In this document: in pieces, positions 16,548 to 25,914 of the stretch
How positions within the stretch are numbered: position 1 is the stretch's first letter
How the letters are laid out: each line of letters opens with the position of its first letter
Source of the DNA: Methylococcaceae bacterium
GTDB lineage: Bacteria; Pseudomonadota; Gammaproteobacteria; Methylococcales; Methylococcaceae
NCBI GenBank assembly: GCA_902810705.1
Contig: CADDYU010000016.1
Span: 1-45,222, forward strand
Length of the DNA stretch: 45,222 nucleotides
Reading direction: 5' to 3'
Translations under genes and position numbers: made by a program
The notes under the pieces: generated by a model
The model's database searches: none
What the model saw: the letters and a program-made list of their open reading frames with translations, nothing else
What the model was told of the DNA's origin: nothing

Positions 16548-19500
16548 TCACCGACCGTAGCGATCGCAGACCTCCCGGAGCGCCTCCAGGGCGGCGGCCA
16601 GGGCCGCGAAAGGCATGAGGGACGCGGCGGCCGTCTCGGTCAGATCGCGTTCCAAACGCTGGAGCGCGGCAAGTTTCGGCTGGACTTCCGGGGCCGAGAG
16701 CAGCGCCTTGGGCTCCCTGAGTCCGATTCTCAGCATGGCGGCGCTGAGAGAGAGCGGAGCAAGGCGGAACCGCTCGGCAAGCGCAGCCCGGACGTAGCGT
16801 TCCCAGCGGTCCCGGGGTTTCACGTTCCGCAGCAGCGCCAGCCAGCGGCGAAGGCCCAGACAATCGATCACCGTATCGTTCAAATGCGCCACGCTCGCCA
16901 GCGTCTCGGCGGTGCGGCCGGCGAGATCGGCCAAGGCCGGAAACTCGCCCAGCCGCTCGGCCAAGGCCAGAAGCTGCGCCTCCTCGGGAGCCAAGCCCAG
17001 CTCCGCCATCAATTCTGCCTGGCCGGACCGTTCGGCCTCCGTGAGGCTCCGCGCCCGATATGCGAGATAGGCCTTCAAATCGGAACGCCAAAGCGCCACC
17101 CGCTCCTCGTCCGGGAACGAGGCATGGTTCTCCTGCAGCGCCCACCGGCAGAAATCGGCCAGGAGATCTTCCAAGCGCAGCAGCAGCGCATATTGGCGGC
17201 CGGCCGGGATTCGATCATCAAGGCCATAGAGCTTTCGTCGTAGCGTGCCGCCCCCCACGATGCGATCGAAGAGCAGATAGGCGCCCACGGCCCGGACCAA
17301 TGGGGCGGGCTCCAATTCGTCCACCCAGGCCAGAAATCCGGCCCCCGCCTGACCGATGATCGTATTGCAGACCAAGGTGGCGACGATCTCCTTGGCCAGG
17401 GAGTGGCCCGGTAAATGATTCCCGAACCGCTCCCGAACCGGAGCCGGGAAATAAGCGGCCAGAAGCTCGAATGTCCAAGGTTCGGCGAGGAAACTGTCGC
17501 TGTCGAGCAGCGCCCGCTTCAGGGCCAGCTTCGCGTAAGCCATGAGCACGGCGAGTTCCGGACGGGCCAGCCCGAGGCTCCCGCGCGCCAGGACTTCCTT
17601 GCGAGCAGGAAAGGACTCCACGGCGCGGTCCAGCAGTCCGGCATTCGCCAACCGGTCGGCCACGTCGAGAAAAGGCCCGGCATCCCGCAGGCATCGTTCC
17701 CGGTCCAGGGATAAGCAAAGACTCTGCCCGTGATTATTCGCCAACACCGACCGAACCACGTCCTCGGTGAGCTCCGACAGCCAGCGGTTGCGCTCCTCCT
17801 CTCCGGCGATCGCCCCTCGGTGGCGGAGCAATTCCATGAGAATCTTGAGATTGACCTCATGATCGGACAAATCCACCCCGCCGGAATTGTCCACCGCATC
17901 GGTGTTTATCCGACCGCCCGCCAAGGCGTATTCGACTCGAGCCTTTTGCGTAAAGCCCAAATTGGCGCCCTCCCCCACCACCTTGGCCCGGACCTGGAGA
18001 GCATCCACCCGAGCCGAGTCATTGGCTCGGTCTCCCGCCTCCTCGTGGGTCTCGAAGCTCGCCTTGACATAGGTGCCGATGCCGCCCAGCCAGAGCAAGT
18101 CGACCGGCGCCGTCAGCAGCAGCCGAATCAAGCCTTCGCCGTCCACCGAAGAGCGGTGCACGCCCAGCCAGGCGCGAACCTCGGGCGACAGCGGAATGTT
18201 CTTGGCGTCGCGCCGAAACACGCCGCCCCCTGCGGAGATGAGCCGCTGGTCGTAATCGTTCCAACTCGATCCGGGCAGATCGTACAGGCGTTTTCGCTCG
18301 CGGTAGGAAATTAAAGGATCGGGGTTCGGATCGAGAAGAATATGGCTGCTACCGAAGGCGCCCAGCAACCGGATGTTTTCCGACAGCAGCATCCCGTTGC
18401 CGAACACGTCGCCATCCATGCTGCCGATGCCCACCACTCTGAACGGCCGGGTTTCGATGTCCTGTCCGGCCTCGCGGAAATGCCGCTGCACGCATACCCA
18501 AGCGCCGCGGGCGGTGATGCCGAGCCGCTTGTGATGGTAACCATGCGAGCCGCCGCTGGCGAAAGCGTCGCCCAACCAAAAGCCGTAATCGGCGGCGATG
18601 CTGTTGGCGCTGTCGGAGAGCCGCGCGGTGCCCTTGTCGGCGGCCACCACCAGGTAGGGATCGGCGGCATCGTACGCCACGATCTTCGGCGGCGGCTCGA
18701 TGAGGCTGCCGACCCGATTGTCGGTCAGATTCAAGAGGCCCCGAATCAAGGTGGCGTAGGCCTCGCGAGCCAGGCGGCTGTGCTCATCCGGATTCGTGCT
18801 TTTGAGATTTAGGACGAATCCGCCCTTGGCTCCCAGCGGCACGATCAGGGCATTCTTGATCATCTGGGTTTGCATGAGATCCAGAATCTCGCTGCGGAAG
18901 TCGTCGGGCCGATCCGACCAGCGGATGCCACCCCGGGCCACCTTGGCGCCGCGCAGATGTATGCCTTCCATCAATTGTGAATGGACATAGATCTCAAAAA
19001 GAGGCCTCGGCGCCGGCATGTTGATCACGCCGAGACTGCTGATTTTCAAGGCAATGGCATGGTCCGACGGCTTTCTCGGGCGGTAAAAATCGGTGCGAAG
19101 GGTGGCATCGATGAGATTGAAGAAGTCGCGGAGGATGCGGTCCTCGTTAGCGTCCGCGACGCTATCCAGTGCCGAAATAAGTTCCATTCGGATCGGGGAC
19201 AGCGCCTCTTCCTCCCGTTGGGCAGGACTGGCCCAACGCCCGTCGGGCTTAAAGCGGTTCTCGAAATAGCGGAACAGCAACTCGGCCACCTTAGCGTTGG
19301 AGAGCAGCGCCTTGTGAAGGCGGAATCGTCCGAAGCGGCTGCCCAGCTGGAAGTAATAATTGCGGTAAGCCCGGAACACGTCGATTTCCCGCCAGGACAG
19401 CCCGGTGGCGAGCAGCAGGCCGTTCAAGGCATCACTCTCCACCCAGCCGGACAAGAGGGCGTGCAACGCCTCCAGTAGAGGCGCCTTGCGCGGAATCAGA

Positions 19501-19949
19501 GCATTGATTTCCGTCGCGGGCATTACCGAGAAGCTGCGGATGAGCAATGGCCGCTCACCCGCATTCAGGCGGAACGAAATCTGGTCGATGACTCTAAGGC
19601 CCAAGTTCTCCAGAAAGGGCATGATTTCGTCGAGGCTGCGCTTTCCCACACCGTAAACCTGCAAGCGATAGTAGGGATCGCCGAGACCCGGATGGGGCTC
19701 CCAAAGGTCGAAGCCTTCGCCGCCGCTGCGGATCCGCTCGTCAAGCTGCAGAGCGTCGCGGACGGCGAGTTCCGGAGGAATGACCGCGCGGTATTCCGGC
19801 GAGAACAACTCCGCGCGGGCAAGCGGCGCGAATTTGCTCTGGGTCTCGTCGGCGGCGCGTTGCAGATGGGCGATAAAGCGGTGCTCCCACGACATAATGC
19901 TGGTTTTGATTCCATGAGCTCCCTTCGCAGGGAAGGCGCGGAAAGCCAT
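16548..19949 (-). CDS. Large NAD-dependent glutamate dehydrogenase, short N-terminal form
   Basis: This enzyme deaminates glutamate to 2-oxoglutarate and ammonia with NAD+, in the cytoplasm. It belongs to the large bacterial GDH2 family: the catalytic core includes GAKVARGGIRWSDRPDDFRS, VPLGAKGGFV (about residue 375), VVGIGSMDGDVFGNG, VGEGANLGFTQ and AVDNSGGVDLSDHEVN, followed by a helical C-terminal domain of about 400 residues. At about 1,133 aa it is roughly 450-500 residues shorter than the usual 1,600-aa form; the N-terminal regulatory (ACT-like) region is largely missing, and the protein starts just before YRLQVYGVGKRSLDEIMPFL. Possible starts are GTG 19958, ATG 19949 and ATG 19895 (MSWEHRF); none has a good ribosome-binding site. 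No leftover coding sequence is visible upstream, where the RsbW-like gene ends 96 bp away on the same strand. Confidence 0.9.
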   Translation of the reverse strand: MAFRAFPAKGAHGIKTSIMSWEHRFIAHLQRAADETQSKFAPLARAELFSPEYRAVIPPELAVRDALQLDERIRSGGEGFDLWEPHPGLGDPYYRLQVYGVGKRSLDEIMPFLENLGLRVIDQISFRLNAGERPLLIRSFSVMPATEINALIPRKAPLLEALHALLSGWVESDALNGLLLATGLSWREIDVFRAYRNYYFQLGSRFGRFRLHKALLSNAKVAELLFRYFENRFKPDGRWASPAQREEEALSPIRMELISALDSVADANEDRILRDFFNLIDATLRTDFYRPRKPSDHAIALKISSLGVINMPAPRPLFEIYVHSQLMEGIHLRGAKVARGGIRWSDRPDDFRSEILDLMQTQMIKNALIVPLGAKGGFVLNLKSTNPDEHSRLAREAYATLIRGLLNLTDNRVGSLIEPPPKIVAYDAADPYLVVAADKGTARLSDSANSIAADYGFWLGDAFASGGSHGYHHKRLGITARGAWVCVQRHFREAGQDIETRPFRVVGIGSMDGDVFGNGMLLSENIRLLGAFGSSHILLDPNPDPLISYRERKRLYDLPGSSWNDYDQRLISAGGGVFRRDAKNIPLSPEVRAWLGVHRSSVDGEGLIRLLLTAPVDLLWLGGIGTYVKASFETHEEAGDRANDSARVDALQVRAKVVGEGANLGFTQKARVEYALAGGRINTDAVDNSGGVDLSDHEVNLKILMELLRHRGAIAGEEERNRWLSELTEDVVRSVLANNHGQSLCLSLDRERCLRDAGPFLDVADRLANAGLLDRAVESFPARKEVLARGSLGLARPELAVLMAYAKLALKRALLDSDSFLAEPWTFELLAAYFPAPVRERFGNHLPGHSLAKEIVATLVCNTIIGQAGAGFLAWVDELEPAPLVRAVGAYLLFDRIVGGGTLRRKLYGLDDRIPAGRQYALLLRLEDLLADFCRWALQENHASFPDEERVALWRSDLKAYLAYRARSLTEAERSGQAELMAELGLAPEEAQLLALAERLGEFPALADLAGRTAETLASVAHLNDTVIDCLGLRRWLALLRNVKPRDRWERYVRAALAERFRLAPLSLSAAMLRIGLREPKALLSAPEVQPKLAALQRLERDLTETAAASLMPFAALAAALEALREVCDRYGR

Positions 19950-20045
19950 CCTGTGCACGGATAACCTAGGAAGTGTCAGTTAAGGGTTCGACCTAAGATT
20001 CGGCCCGGCTCGCGCTTGCTCCGCCTAGCGCCAGCGTTCCTGGCC

Positions 20046-20492
20046 TCATCCAAGCTTCTTGTGCATTTCCAGGACGTTGCCACACTCGGTCTTGCGGTAG
20101 CTCACGTCGTCCATTAACGAGCGGATCAGAAAAATGCCTCGCCCCCGCTCGTTCAGGGCTTCAAAATCCGGCGCCGGGATGGATTCCAGGTCGAAGCCTC
20201 GGCCTTGGTCGTAAACCAGGATGTGCAAGTCCTTACCTTCGATATAGATGCACACCCGCATCATCGGTCCATTGTTCGAGGGCGGGCTGTGTTCGATGGC
20301 GTTGGCCATGGCTTCGGTCAACACCAGATTGAGATGATAGGCGAGAGCCTCGCGGTCGCCGGTGTAATTTTCCAGCGTTTTGGCCACCACTTCGGCGAGG
20401 TTCCCGATCAGGCTCAAATAACGGGTTTCATTCGGAACCACAATCTCCAGCTGGATCACGCTCTGGGCGCTCATGGATGCGCTCCCGGTCAT
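20046..20492 (-). CDS. RsbW-like ATP-binding anti-sigma (serine kinase) protein
   Basis: This 148-aa protein has the HATPase_c_2 fold of SpoIIAB/RsbW switch kinases. The N-box is visible as LVLTEAMANAIEHS (about 57-69, Glu60 and Asn64), the G1 box as YDQGRGFD (94-101) and the G2 box as NERGRGIFLIRSLMDDV (114-130). Such proteins hold a sigma factor or other target and release it when the unphosphorylated STAS antagonist binds; they phosphorylate that antagonist. Its start overlaps the stop of the STAS gene (ATGA), so the pair is translationally coupled. A second ATG at 20474 is possible. No sigma factor or PP2C phosphatase gene lies in the window, so the output and the input sensor are elsewhere. 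Confidence 0.9.
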   Translation of the reverse strand: MTGSASMSAQSVIQLEIVVPNETRYLSLIGNLAEVVAKTLENYTGDREALAYHLNLVLTEAMANAIEHSPPSNNGPMMRVCIYIEGKDLHILVYDQGRGFDLESIPAPDFEALNERGRGIFLIRSLMDDVSYRKTECGNVLEMHKKLG

Positions 20493-20824
20493 GCCTTGCT
20501 TAGGGCATCCTCGACGTTGGGGTAAATATCGAACACCCGGTGCAGGCGAGTCAGCTCGAACATCGATTGTACCCGCGGCTGCAAACCCGCGAGCACGAAA
20601 GTGCCGGATCGCAACGAGGCGTTCTTGTAGCCCGACAGCAGCGCACCTAGTCCTGAGCTGTCAATGAATCGCACATCCGTTAGGTCGATAACCAAGTGGC
20701 TGGTGCCGGCTTCCAGGAGTTTCAGGATGGCGTCCCGAAGATCGCCGGAATTATGCGCGTCCAGCCGCTCTTCCTTCAGGCGCAGCACGGTTTTGCCTTC
20801 ATGTTGATCCGTAAGAATTTGCAT
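20489..20824 (-). CDS. STAS-domain anti-sigma factor antagonist
   Basis: This 111-aa protein is a complete STAS domain of the SpoIIAA/RsbV type. The phosphorylation loop VRFIDSSGLGALL carries Ser56/Ser57, one of which should be the residue phosphorylated by the RsbW-like kinase encoded just downstream. The family's role is to bind the kinase when dephosphorylated and free the kinase's target. The ATG at 20824 is the only sensible start. The order antagonist then kinase is usual for partner-switching modules; the glutamate dehydrogenase gene follows on the same strand. Confidence 0.9.
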   Translation of the reverse strand: MQILTDQHEGKTVLRLKEERLDAHNSGDLRDAILKLLEAGTSHLVIDLTDVRFIDSSGLGALLSGYKNASLRSGTFVLAGLQPRVQSMFELTRLHRVFDIYPNVEDALSKA

Positions 20825-21169
20825 GATCGATACTCCAAGAATGAATAGCGACCGTCCAGCGGGGCTTTTTGGCCATCATAGCGCTTTCAGCGGCCCGGAA
20901 AAATTAAGATTGAAAGACCTCGAAGTCCTCGGCTCCTCCCTCCGCGGCCGAACCGATGATGTAATCCTTGCCGTGAAAACGGCGGCCTTTGCCGCAACTC
21001 GATCCCTCAACCGGCAGGCCGGTTGTAAAACTACAGATTAGAGGGAGAAAACACCGGAGAAATTCACAGAACACACCTGCCCGCTTGCCCCTGGGGCTCT
21101 GTACGATCAGGATACAATGGTAATGCAATACTTATCCATGCTTCATCACCCGACGCCAGGAGCCACCGC
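20825..21169. promoter_or_regulatory. Divergent intergenic region, STAS operon / TIR-STAND gene, with an 18-bp dyad
   Basis: This 345-bp gap should hold promoters for the STAS-RsbW genes (minus) and the TIR-STAND gene (plus). A near-palindrome, CAACCGGC and GCCGGTTG around two bases, sits at 21008-21025 and could be an operator or a hairpin. A TACAAT at about 21112-21117 is a possible -10 box for the TIR gene without a convincing -35. No gene is seen. Confidence 0.35.
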
Positions 21170-24025
21170 GTGCCAGAACCTCATGATGTATTCATTAGCT
21201 TCCATCACGGCGACGTGGAGGCCGTCAACCAACTCGCCGCCGCTCTGAAAACTCGAGGTGTCTCGTATAGCTGTAGCGACGGCGGAACCGATATTGGTCT
21301 CCCGCCCGACTTGCCGACGTCCGAGATCCTCCTGGCGTGGTGCTCGGCGGAGTACTTTAGATCCCGCGCCTGCCAGCGGCAGCTTGCGGCGGCTTTCATT
21401 GCCTGCCGACGGGATTTTGGCGCCGACGCCAAGCGCATCCTTTTGATCAATGCCGAAGCCGGGGTGAAACATATTTACCCGGTCCACTTCCGTGAGCTGT
21501 TATTCTCGGCTGCACCCGGGCGACCGGGCGCGCCAAGTTTTCCGGCGCTGGCTCAAAAGCTTCAAGCGCACTGCTCCAAGCTGGTTGGAATCCTGGGGGA
21601 AGAGTGCTCGCTCACGGCGCCAGGCTGGCGGGAAGCCTCGGACAATCTCGGGAACCCGGCTCCGCGATTCGAGGGTCGAGAGCGGGAGCTCTGGGACGTC
21701 CACAGCATCCTGAATCCGCCGGTTCTCCCGGGCGGGGAAACCGGTCCGGTGGCGGTGGTTTCCGGTGGCGCCGGACAGGGAAAATCCGCTCTGGCCCGGG
21801 AATATGCCTTCCGCTTCGGCCCGGCCTATCCCGGCGGCGTGTTCAGGCTGACGGCCGGCGCGGCCAAGCCGGCCGTCAGCCTCGCGGAATTGGCGGAAAA
21901 TCCACCTCTGAAATGGCAACTCAGCGCTTTGCTGAGACCGCTTTTTCCGAAGTTCAACCCGGCCGGGCTGACTGTTCCGGCGCTATCCGCCCATTTGGGA
22001 GAAGCGCTGGCGAAAGCCGGACAGCCTTTTCTGTGGATTGTGGATGATCTGCCGGACGGGCTGAACGGCCCGGCTTTCCGGCAATGGCTGGCTCCCGCCG
22101 CGCCTTGGGGACGGACCCTGGTCCTCACCCGCAGCCGGGGCTATGACCAGCGCGCCGAGCCTCTTCATCTGTCGCCCTTGGATCAGGTATCGGCGCTGCG
22201 CCTTCTGACCGGCGAAATGCCGCCGGCCAGCGATAGCGAGCGGCAAGCGGCGGCCGCCCTGGTTGAAGATCTGAGCCGCCACGCTCTCCCCCTCGCCCTG
22301 GCAGGCGCGCTGGCGAGCCTGAACCGGAATCATCGCCGCCGGCGTTACGCGGCCTTATGGCGGCAAACGAATGACCACGGCTGGGCGGCGGAGATCGGCG
22401 CGCGGCTGGCCGGGGAATTGCCCAAAGGCCGCGAAGCCGGTATCGCGGCTCTGGTGCTGTACGCCATTCATGCGGCGGACGAATCCGTCCGCGACCTGCT
22501 GCGCCTGGCCGCCGATCTGGCGGAAGCCGTCCTGCCGGGGGACTTCATCGCCGAGTGCTTCCAGCGCAGCGGTTTGAGCAGGGAAGCGAAGAAGAACCGT
22601 CCGTTCGCCATTTTTCTCCATGAATCGCCGATCGAGACCATGGATGCCGACACCGCCCGCGCCCATGCCGAAGCCGGAATGGCTGGCCTCGAGCGCCTGT
22701 CCTTGGCGGAGCGGACCGAGGGAGGCGTTCGAGTTTTACCCTTGATCGCCCGCGCCATGCGCTGGGCCGATCCCGAACCGAGGCGGCGAGAGGCCCTGCT
22801 GCAGGGTGCGCTCAAGGCCCTTTATGGCGTAGCCGAACGGTGTGTTCCCGGCCGTGACTGGGAGCGGCTAGCACCTCTCGCGCCCCATGCCCGGATGCTG
22901 GTCAAGGATTTGCAGAACCGATCGGTGGATGCAGCGGAGGATCCCTTGGAGACGACTCGCCGGGTCCGGCTCGCCATTATCCTGGCCGACATGGATTCGG
23001 CTCAGGGCAGCTGGCGGCAGGCACTGAACGCTTACCGGTCTATCGGTGCCTATCTGCTTCGGGCTATGACCCTGGAACCCGAGAATGGAAGGCGGCAGCG
23101 CGATTTCGCGGGCGTCCAGGAGCGGATCGGCGACCTTTTGGCGAGCCGGGGCGATGTGCCTGGGGCGCTGGACTGCCTTCGGAAAAGTCTCGGCGTCCGG
23201 GCTTTGTTCGCGAAGCAGGATCCGGACGGGGCGGAACAGCAGCGCGATCTTCTTCGGCAGCATATTAAGATCGGCGATCTGCTTCAAAAAGGCGATACCG
23301 GGGGCGCGCTGTGCAGCTATCGGGCCGCTCATGCGATCGTGGCGCACCTGGCCGCGAAAGCTCCGTCCAACGACGAGCGCCGGTTCGAGCTGGCGGCCAG
23401 CCACGAGCGCTTGGCCCTTCTGCACCTCCACCGGGACGAAGAGGGAGAAGCCTGGAACGCGCTCCGGGCGGCGCTGGGCCTCTACCAGGAACTCGCCGAA
23501 AAATATCCAACCCGACCGAACTATGCACGGGCGGCCGCCGCGATCCACATCAGGATAGGCGATTTCTTGCAGAAGCATGCGGCATTGGCGGAGGCGCTCG
23601 ATCACTACCGCCAAGCACGAGACTCGATCGAGAAAGTTGCGGCCATCGAGTCAGGTGATCCGGAATGGCGGCGCAAGCTGGCCTTATGCCATAACCATAT
23701 CGGCAATGTACTGACGGCCTTGGAGGATTATCCCGGCGCGGCCGAACACTACCGCGCCTATCTCGCCATCGCCGAGCCCTTGGCGGCCACGCATCCGGCC
23801 GACGGGGTAGGCCCGCGGGACATGGCGACGGCCTACATCAGGCTCGGCATGGCGGCGGAATGGACGCCTGACGAGGCGGGCGCGCTGGCCCATTACCGAA
23901 CGGCTCGCGCCCTTCTCGAAAAGCTAGCCGGCTGCGCTCAAGACGTCGACACCCTGCGGAAAGATTTGGCCTGGCTCGCCGAACGCAGCGAGCGATTCGG
24001 CGAGCCACAGGCGGAAGCCTCTTGA
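21170..24025 (+). CDS. TIR-STAND (NB-ARC-like) NTPase with TPR repeats
   Basis: This 951-aa protein has three parts. Residues 1-145 form a TIR-like domain (HDVFISFHHGD, then EILLAWCSAEYF). Residues 165-600 are a STAND/NB-ARC-like NTPase with linker FEGRERELW, Walker A GGAGQGKS (199-206), Walker B FLWIVDD (287-293) and a sensor-like LVLTRS (317-322). Residues about 600-930 hold five or six TPR-like units about 50 residues apart (for example RIGDLLASRGDVPGALDCLR and HNHIGNVLTALEDYPGAAEH). Proteins with this layout act as ligand-triggered switches, and several related bacterial ones are antiphage. In the usual TIR WCxxEL motif the catalytic Glu is replaced: ACQRQL (67-72), with Gln71. The GTG start is supported by AGGAG 7 bp upstream. 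It is a stand-alone gene; its trigger and effector activity are unknown. Confidence 0.85.
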   Translation: MPEPHDVFISFHHGDVEAVNQLAAALKTRGVSYSCSDGGTDIGLPPDLPTSEILLAWCSAEYFRSRACQRQLAAAFIACRRDFGADAKRILLINAEAGVKHIYPVHFRELLFSAAPGRPGAPSFPALAQKLQAHCSKLVGILGEECSLTAPGWREASDNLGNPAPRFEGRERELWDVHSILNPPVLPGGETGPVAVVSGGAGQGKSALAREYAFRFGPAYPGGVFRLTAGAAKPAVSLAELAENPPLKWQLSALLRPLFPKFNPAGLTVPALSAHLGEALAKAGQPFLWIVDDLPDGLNGPAFRQWLAPAAPWGRTLVLTRSRGYDQRAEPLHLSPLDQVSALRLLTGEMPPASDSERQAAAALVEDLSRHALPLALAGALASLNRNHRRRRYAALWRQTNDHGWAAEIGARLAGELPKGREAGIAALVLYAIHAADESVRDLLRLAADLAEAVLPGDFIAECFQRSGLSREAKKNRPFAIFLHESPIETMDADTARAHAEAGMAGLERLSLAERTEGGVRVLPLIARAMRWADPEPRRREALLQGALKALYGVAERCVPGRDWERLAPLAPHARMLVKDLQNRSVDAAEDPLETTRRVRLAIILADMDSAQGSWRQALNAYRSIGAYLLRAMTLEPENGRRQRDFAGVQERIGDLLASRGDVPGALDCLRKSLGVRALFAKQDPDGAEQQRDLLRQHIKIGDLLQKGDTGGALCSYRAAHAIVAHLAAKAPSNDERRFELAASHERLALLHLHRDEEGEAWNALRAALGLYQELAEKYPTRPNYARAAAAIHIRIGDFLQKHAALAEALDHYRQARDSIEKVAAIESGDPEWRRKLALCHNHIGNVLTALEDYPGAAEHYRAYLAIAEPLAATHPADGVGPRDMATAYIRLGMAAEWTPDEAGALAHYRTARALLEKLAGCAQDVDTLRKDLAWLAERSERFGEPQAEAS

Positions 24026-24085
24026 GGACGGAATCTCGTGCCGCGTCGGGTTTAGGCGCCGCTGGATTCCGCATCCGGCAGCGCA

Positions 24086-24114
24086 TTGCATGCCTGACGG
24101 CGATTCTAGATAAT
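24086..24114 (+). promoter_or_regulatory. Candidate sigma-70 promoter for argS
   Basis: TTGCAT (24086-24091) and GATAAT (24109-24114) are separated by 17 bp, and the ATG of argS lies 36 bp after the -10 box. The -10 matches consensus at five of six bases, the -35 at three. No terminator is evident after the preceding TIR-STAND gene. Confidence 0.42.
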
Positions 24115-24149
24115 ACCGGCACGTTTCCGCCCGTCCCGATTTCTCCCGA

Positions 24150-25910
24150 ATGAAAAAACGCCTGGAAGCCTTCCTGAATAGCGCCCTTACCGCTCTAAAA
24201 ACCCGTGGCGAACTATCCGCCGAGATCGAAATTTCCGTACAGGTGGAGCGCGCTCGCGACCCGAGGCACGGCGATTTCGCTACCAATCTCGCGATGGCCT
24301 TGGCCAAGGCCGCCCGCGCTCATCCCCGCCAGATCGCCGAGAAGATCATCGCCGCGCTACCCGAGGATCCAGCCATAGTAAAGGTGGAAATCGCCGGTCC
24401 CGGCTTCATCAACTTCTTCATCGATTCGGAAGCCCAATTTTCGATCATCCGCGATATCCATGCCGCTGGTCGCGAATTCGGCAGGAGCACGGTAGGCGCA
24501 GGACAGGCGGTACAGGTGGAATTCGTCTCCGCCAATCCCACCGGCCCCCTGCACGTGGGTCACGGGCGCGGAGCGGCTTACGGAGCGGTGGTGGCGAACC
24601 TGCTTGCCGCCGTCGGCTTCAACGTGCACCGCGAATACTACGTCAACGACGCAGGCCGGCAAATGGACATACTGGCGGCTAGCGTATGGCTCAGATATCT
24701 GGAGGAATGCGGCGAGACCGTGGTGTTTCCGAGCAACGGCTACCGGGGCGAATACGTCAGAACCATCGCCTGGGGGCTCCGTAAGCGCGAAGGCGAAAAA
24801 TTCCGTTGCCCGGCCGCGGAGGTCATGGCGGATCTGCCTCCGGACGAACCTCAAGGCGGCGACAAGGAAGCCCACATCGACGCCCTGGTGGCGAAAACCA
24901 AAACCCTGCTGGGACCGGAAGGCTACCGGACAGTGTTCGACGCCGGCCTCGACAGCATCCTCGACGACATCCAGCAGGACCTGGAAGAATTCGGCGTCCG
25001 CTATGACGAATGGTTCTCCGAGCGCGGCCTGACCGAGACCCAAGCCGTGAAGCGGGCGCTGGCTAAGCTTAAGGAAGCCGGCTATCTCTATGAGCAAGAC
25101 GGTGCGGTCTGGTTCGCCTCCAGCCGCCTCGGCGACGAAAAGGACCGGGTGGTGGTGCGCGAAAACGGCCAGATGACCTACTTCGCCTCGGATATCGCCT
25201 ACCACATGAACAAGCTGGAGCGGGGCTTCGACCGGATCGTCAACATCTGGGGCGCGGACCACCATGGTTATATTGCCCGGATCAAGGCGGCCATCGAAGC
25301 CTTGGGCGGCGATCCCGCCAAGCTCAGCGTGCTGTTGGTGCAATTCGCGGTGCTTTACCGAGGCGAGGAAAAAGTGCAGATGTCCACCCGTTCCGGCGAA
25401 TTCGTGACACTACGGCAACTGCGGAACGAGGTGGGCAAGGACGCGGCGCGGTTCTTTTACGTCATGCGGAAATCCGACCAGCATATGGAATTCGACCTCA
25501 AGCTGGCCACGTCCCGCACCAATGAAAACCCGGTGTACTATGTTCAATACGCCCATGCCCGGGTGTGCAGCGTGTTCCGACAATTGGATGAGAAAGGCTG
25601 GGAACGCAGCCTCGCGAACGGCATGACCCACCTGGGCCGCCTGACCGAGCCGCACGAAGCCGCCCTGGCGACCACCTTGTCCCGCTACCCGGAAGTCGTC
25701 GAACAATCCGCCCTTCAGCACGAACCGCATCATTTGGTACATTACCTTCGGGAACTGGCCTACGAATTCCACACTTATTACAACGCCCATCAATTTCTGG
25801 TGGAGGATGCGGCCTTGCGCGACGCCCGCCTGAACCTGATCGCCGCGGTCCGGCAGGTGATCGCCAACGGCCTCGGACTCCTGGACGTGTCCGCGCCGGA
25901 AGCCATGTAG
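24150..25910 (+). CDS. argS: Arginyl-tRNA synthetase
   Basis: This class I synthetase charges tRNA-Arg with arginine in the cytoplasm. The N-terminal tRNA-binding domain (about 1-115) is followed by the catalytic core with the HIGH-type motif in [15 protein letters not shown] (HVGH at 135-138). The KMSKS-like site reads [11 protein letters not shown] (about 408-418), and the C-terminal anticodon-binding helical domain carries [12 protein letters not shown]. At 586 aa it has the normal length. The ATG at 24150 gives MKKRLEAFL, as in relatives. The SPOR-domain gene starts 5 bp after the stop, an arrangement also known in Pseudomonas. Confidence 0.97.
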   Translation: MKKRLEAFLNSALTALKTRGELSAEIEISVQVERARDPRHGDFATNLAMALAKAARAHPRQIAEKIIAALPEDPAIVKVEIAGPGFINFFIDSEAQFSIIRDIHAAGREFGRSTVGAGQAVQVEFVSANPTGPLHVGHGRGAAYGAVVANLLAAVGFNVHREYYVNDAGRQMDILAASVWLRYLEECGETVVFPSNGYRGEYVRTIAWGLRKREGEKFRCPAAEVMADLPPDEPQGGDKEAHIDALVAKTKTLLGPEGYRTVFDAGLDSILDDIQQDLEEFGVRYDEWFSERGLTETQAVKRALAKLKEAGYLYEQDGAVWFASSRLGDEKDRVVVRENGQMTYFASDIAYHMNKLERGFDRIVNIWGADHHGYIARIKAAIEALGGDPAKLSVLLVQFAVLYRGEEKVQMSTRSGEFVTLRQLRNEVGKDAARFFYVMRKSDQHMEFDLKLATSRTNENPVYYVQYAHARVCSVFRQLDEKGWERSLANGMTHLGRLTEPHEAALATTLSRYPEVVEQSALQHEPHHLVHYLRELAYEFHTYYNAHQFLVEDAALRDARLNLIAAVRQVIANGLGLLDVSAPEAM

Positions 25911-25914
25911 TGAC

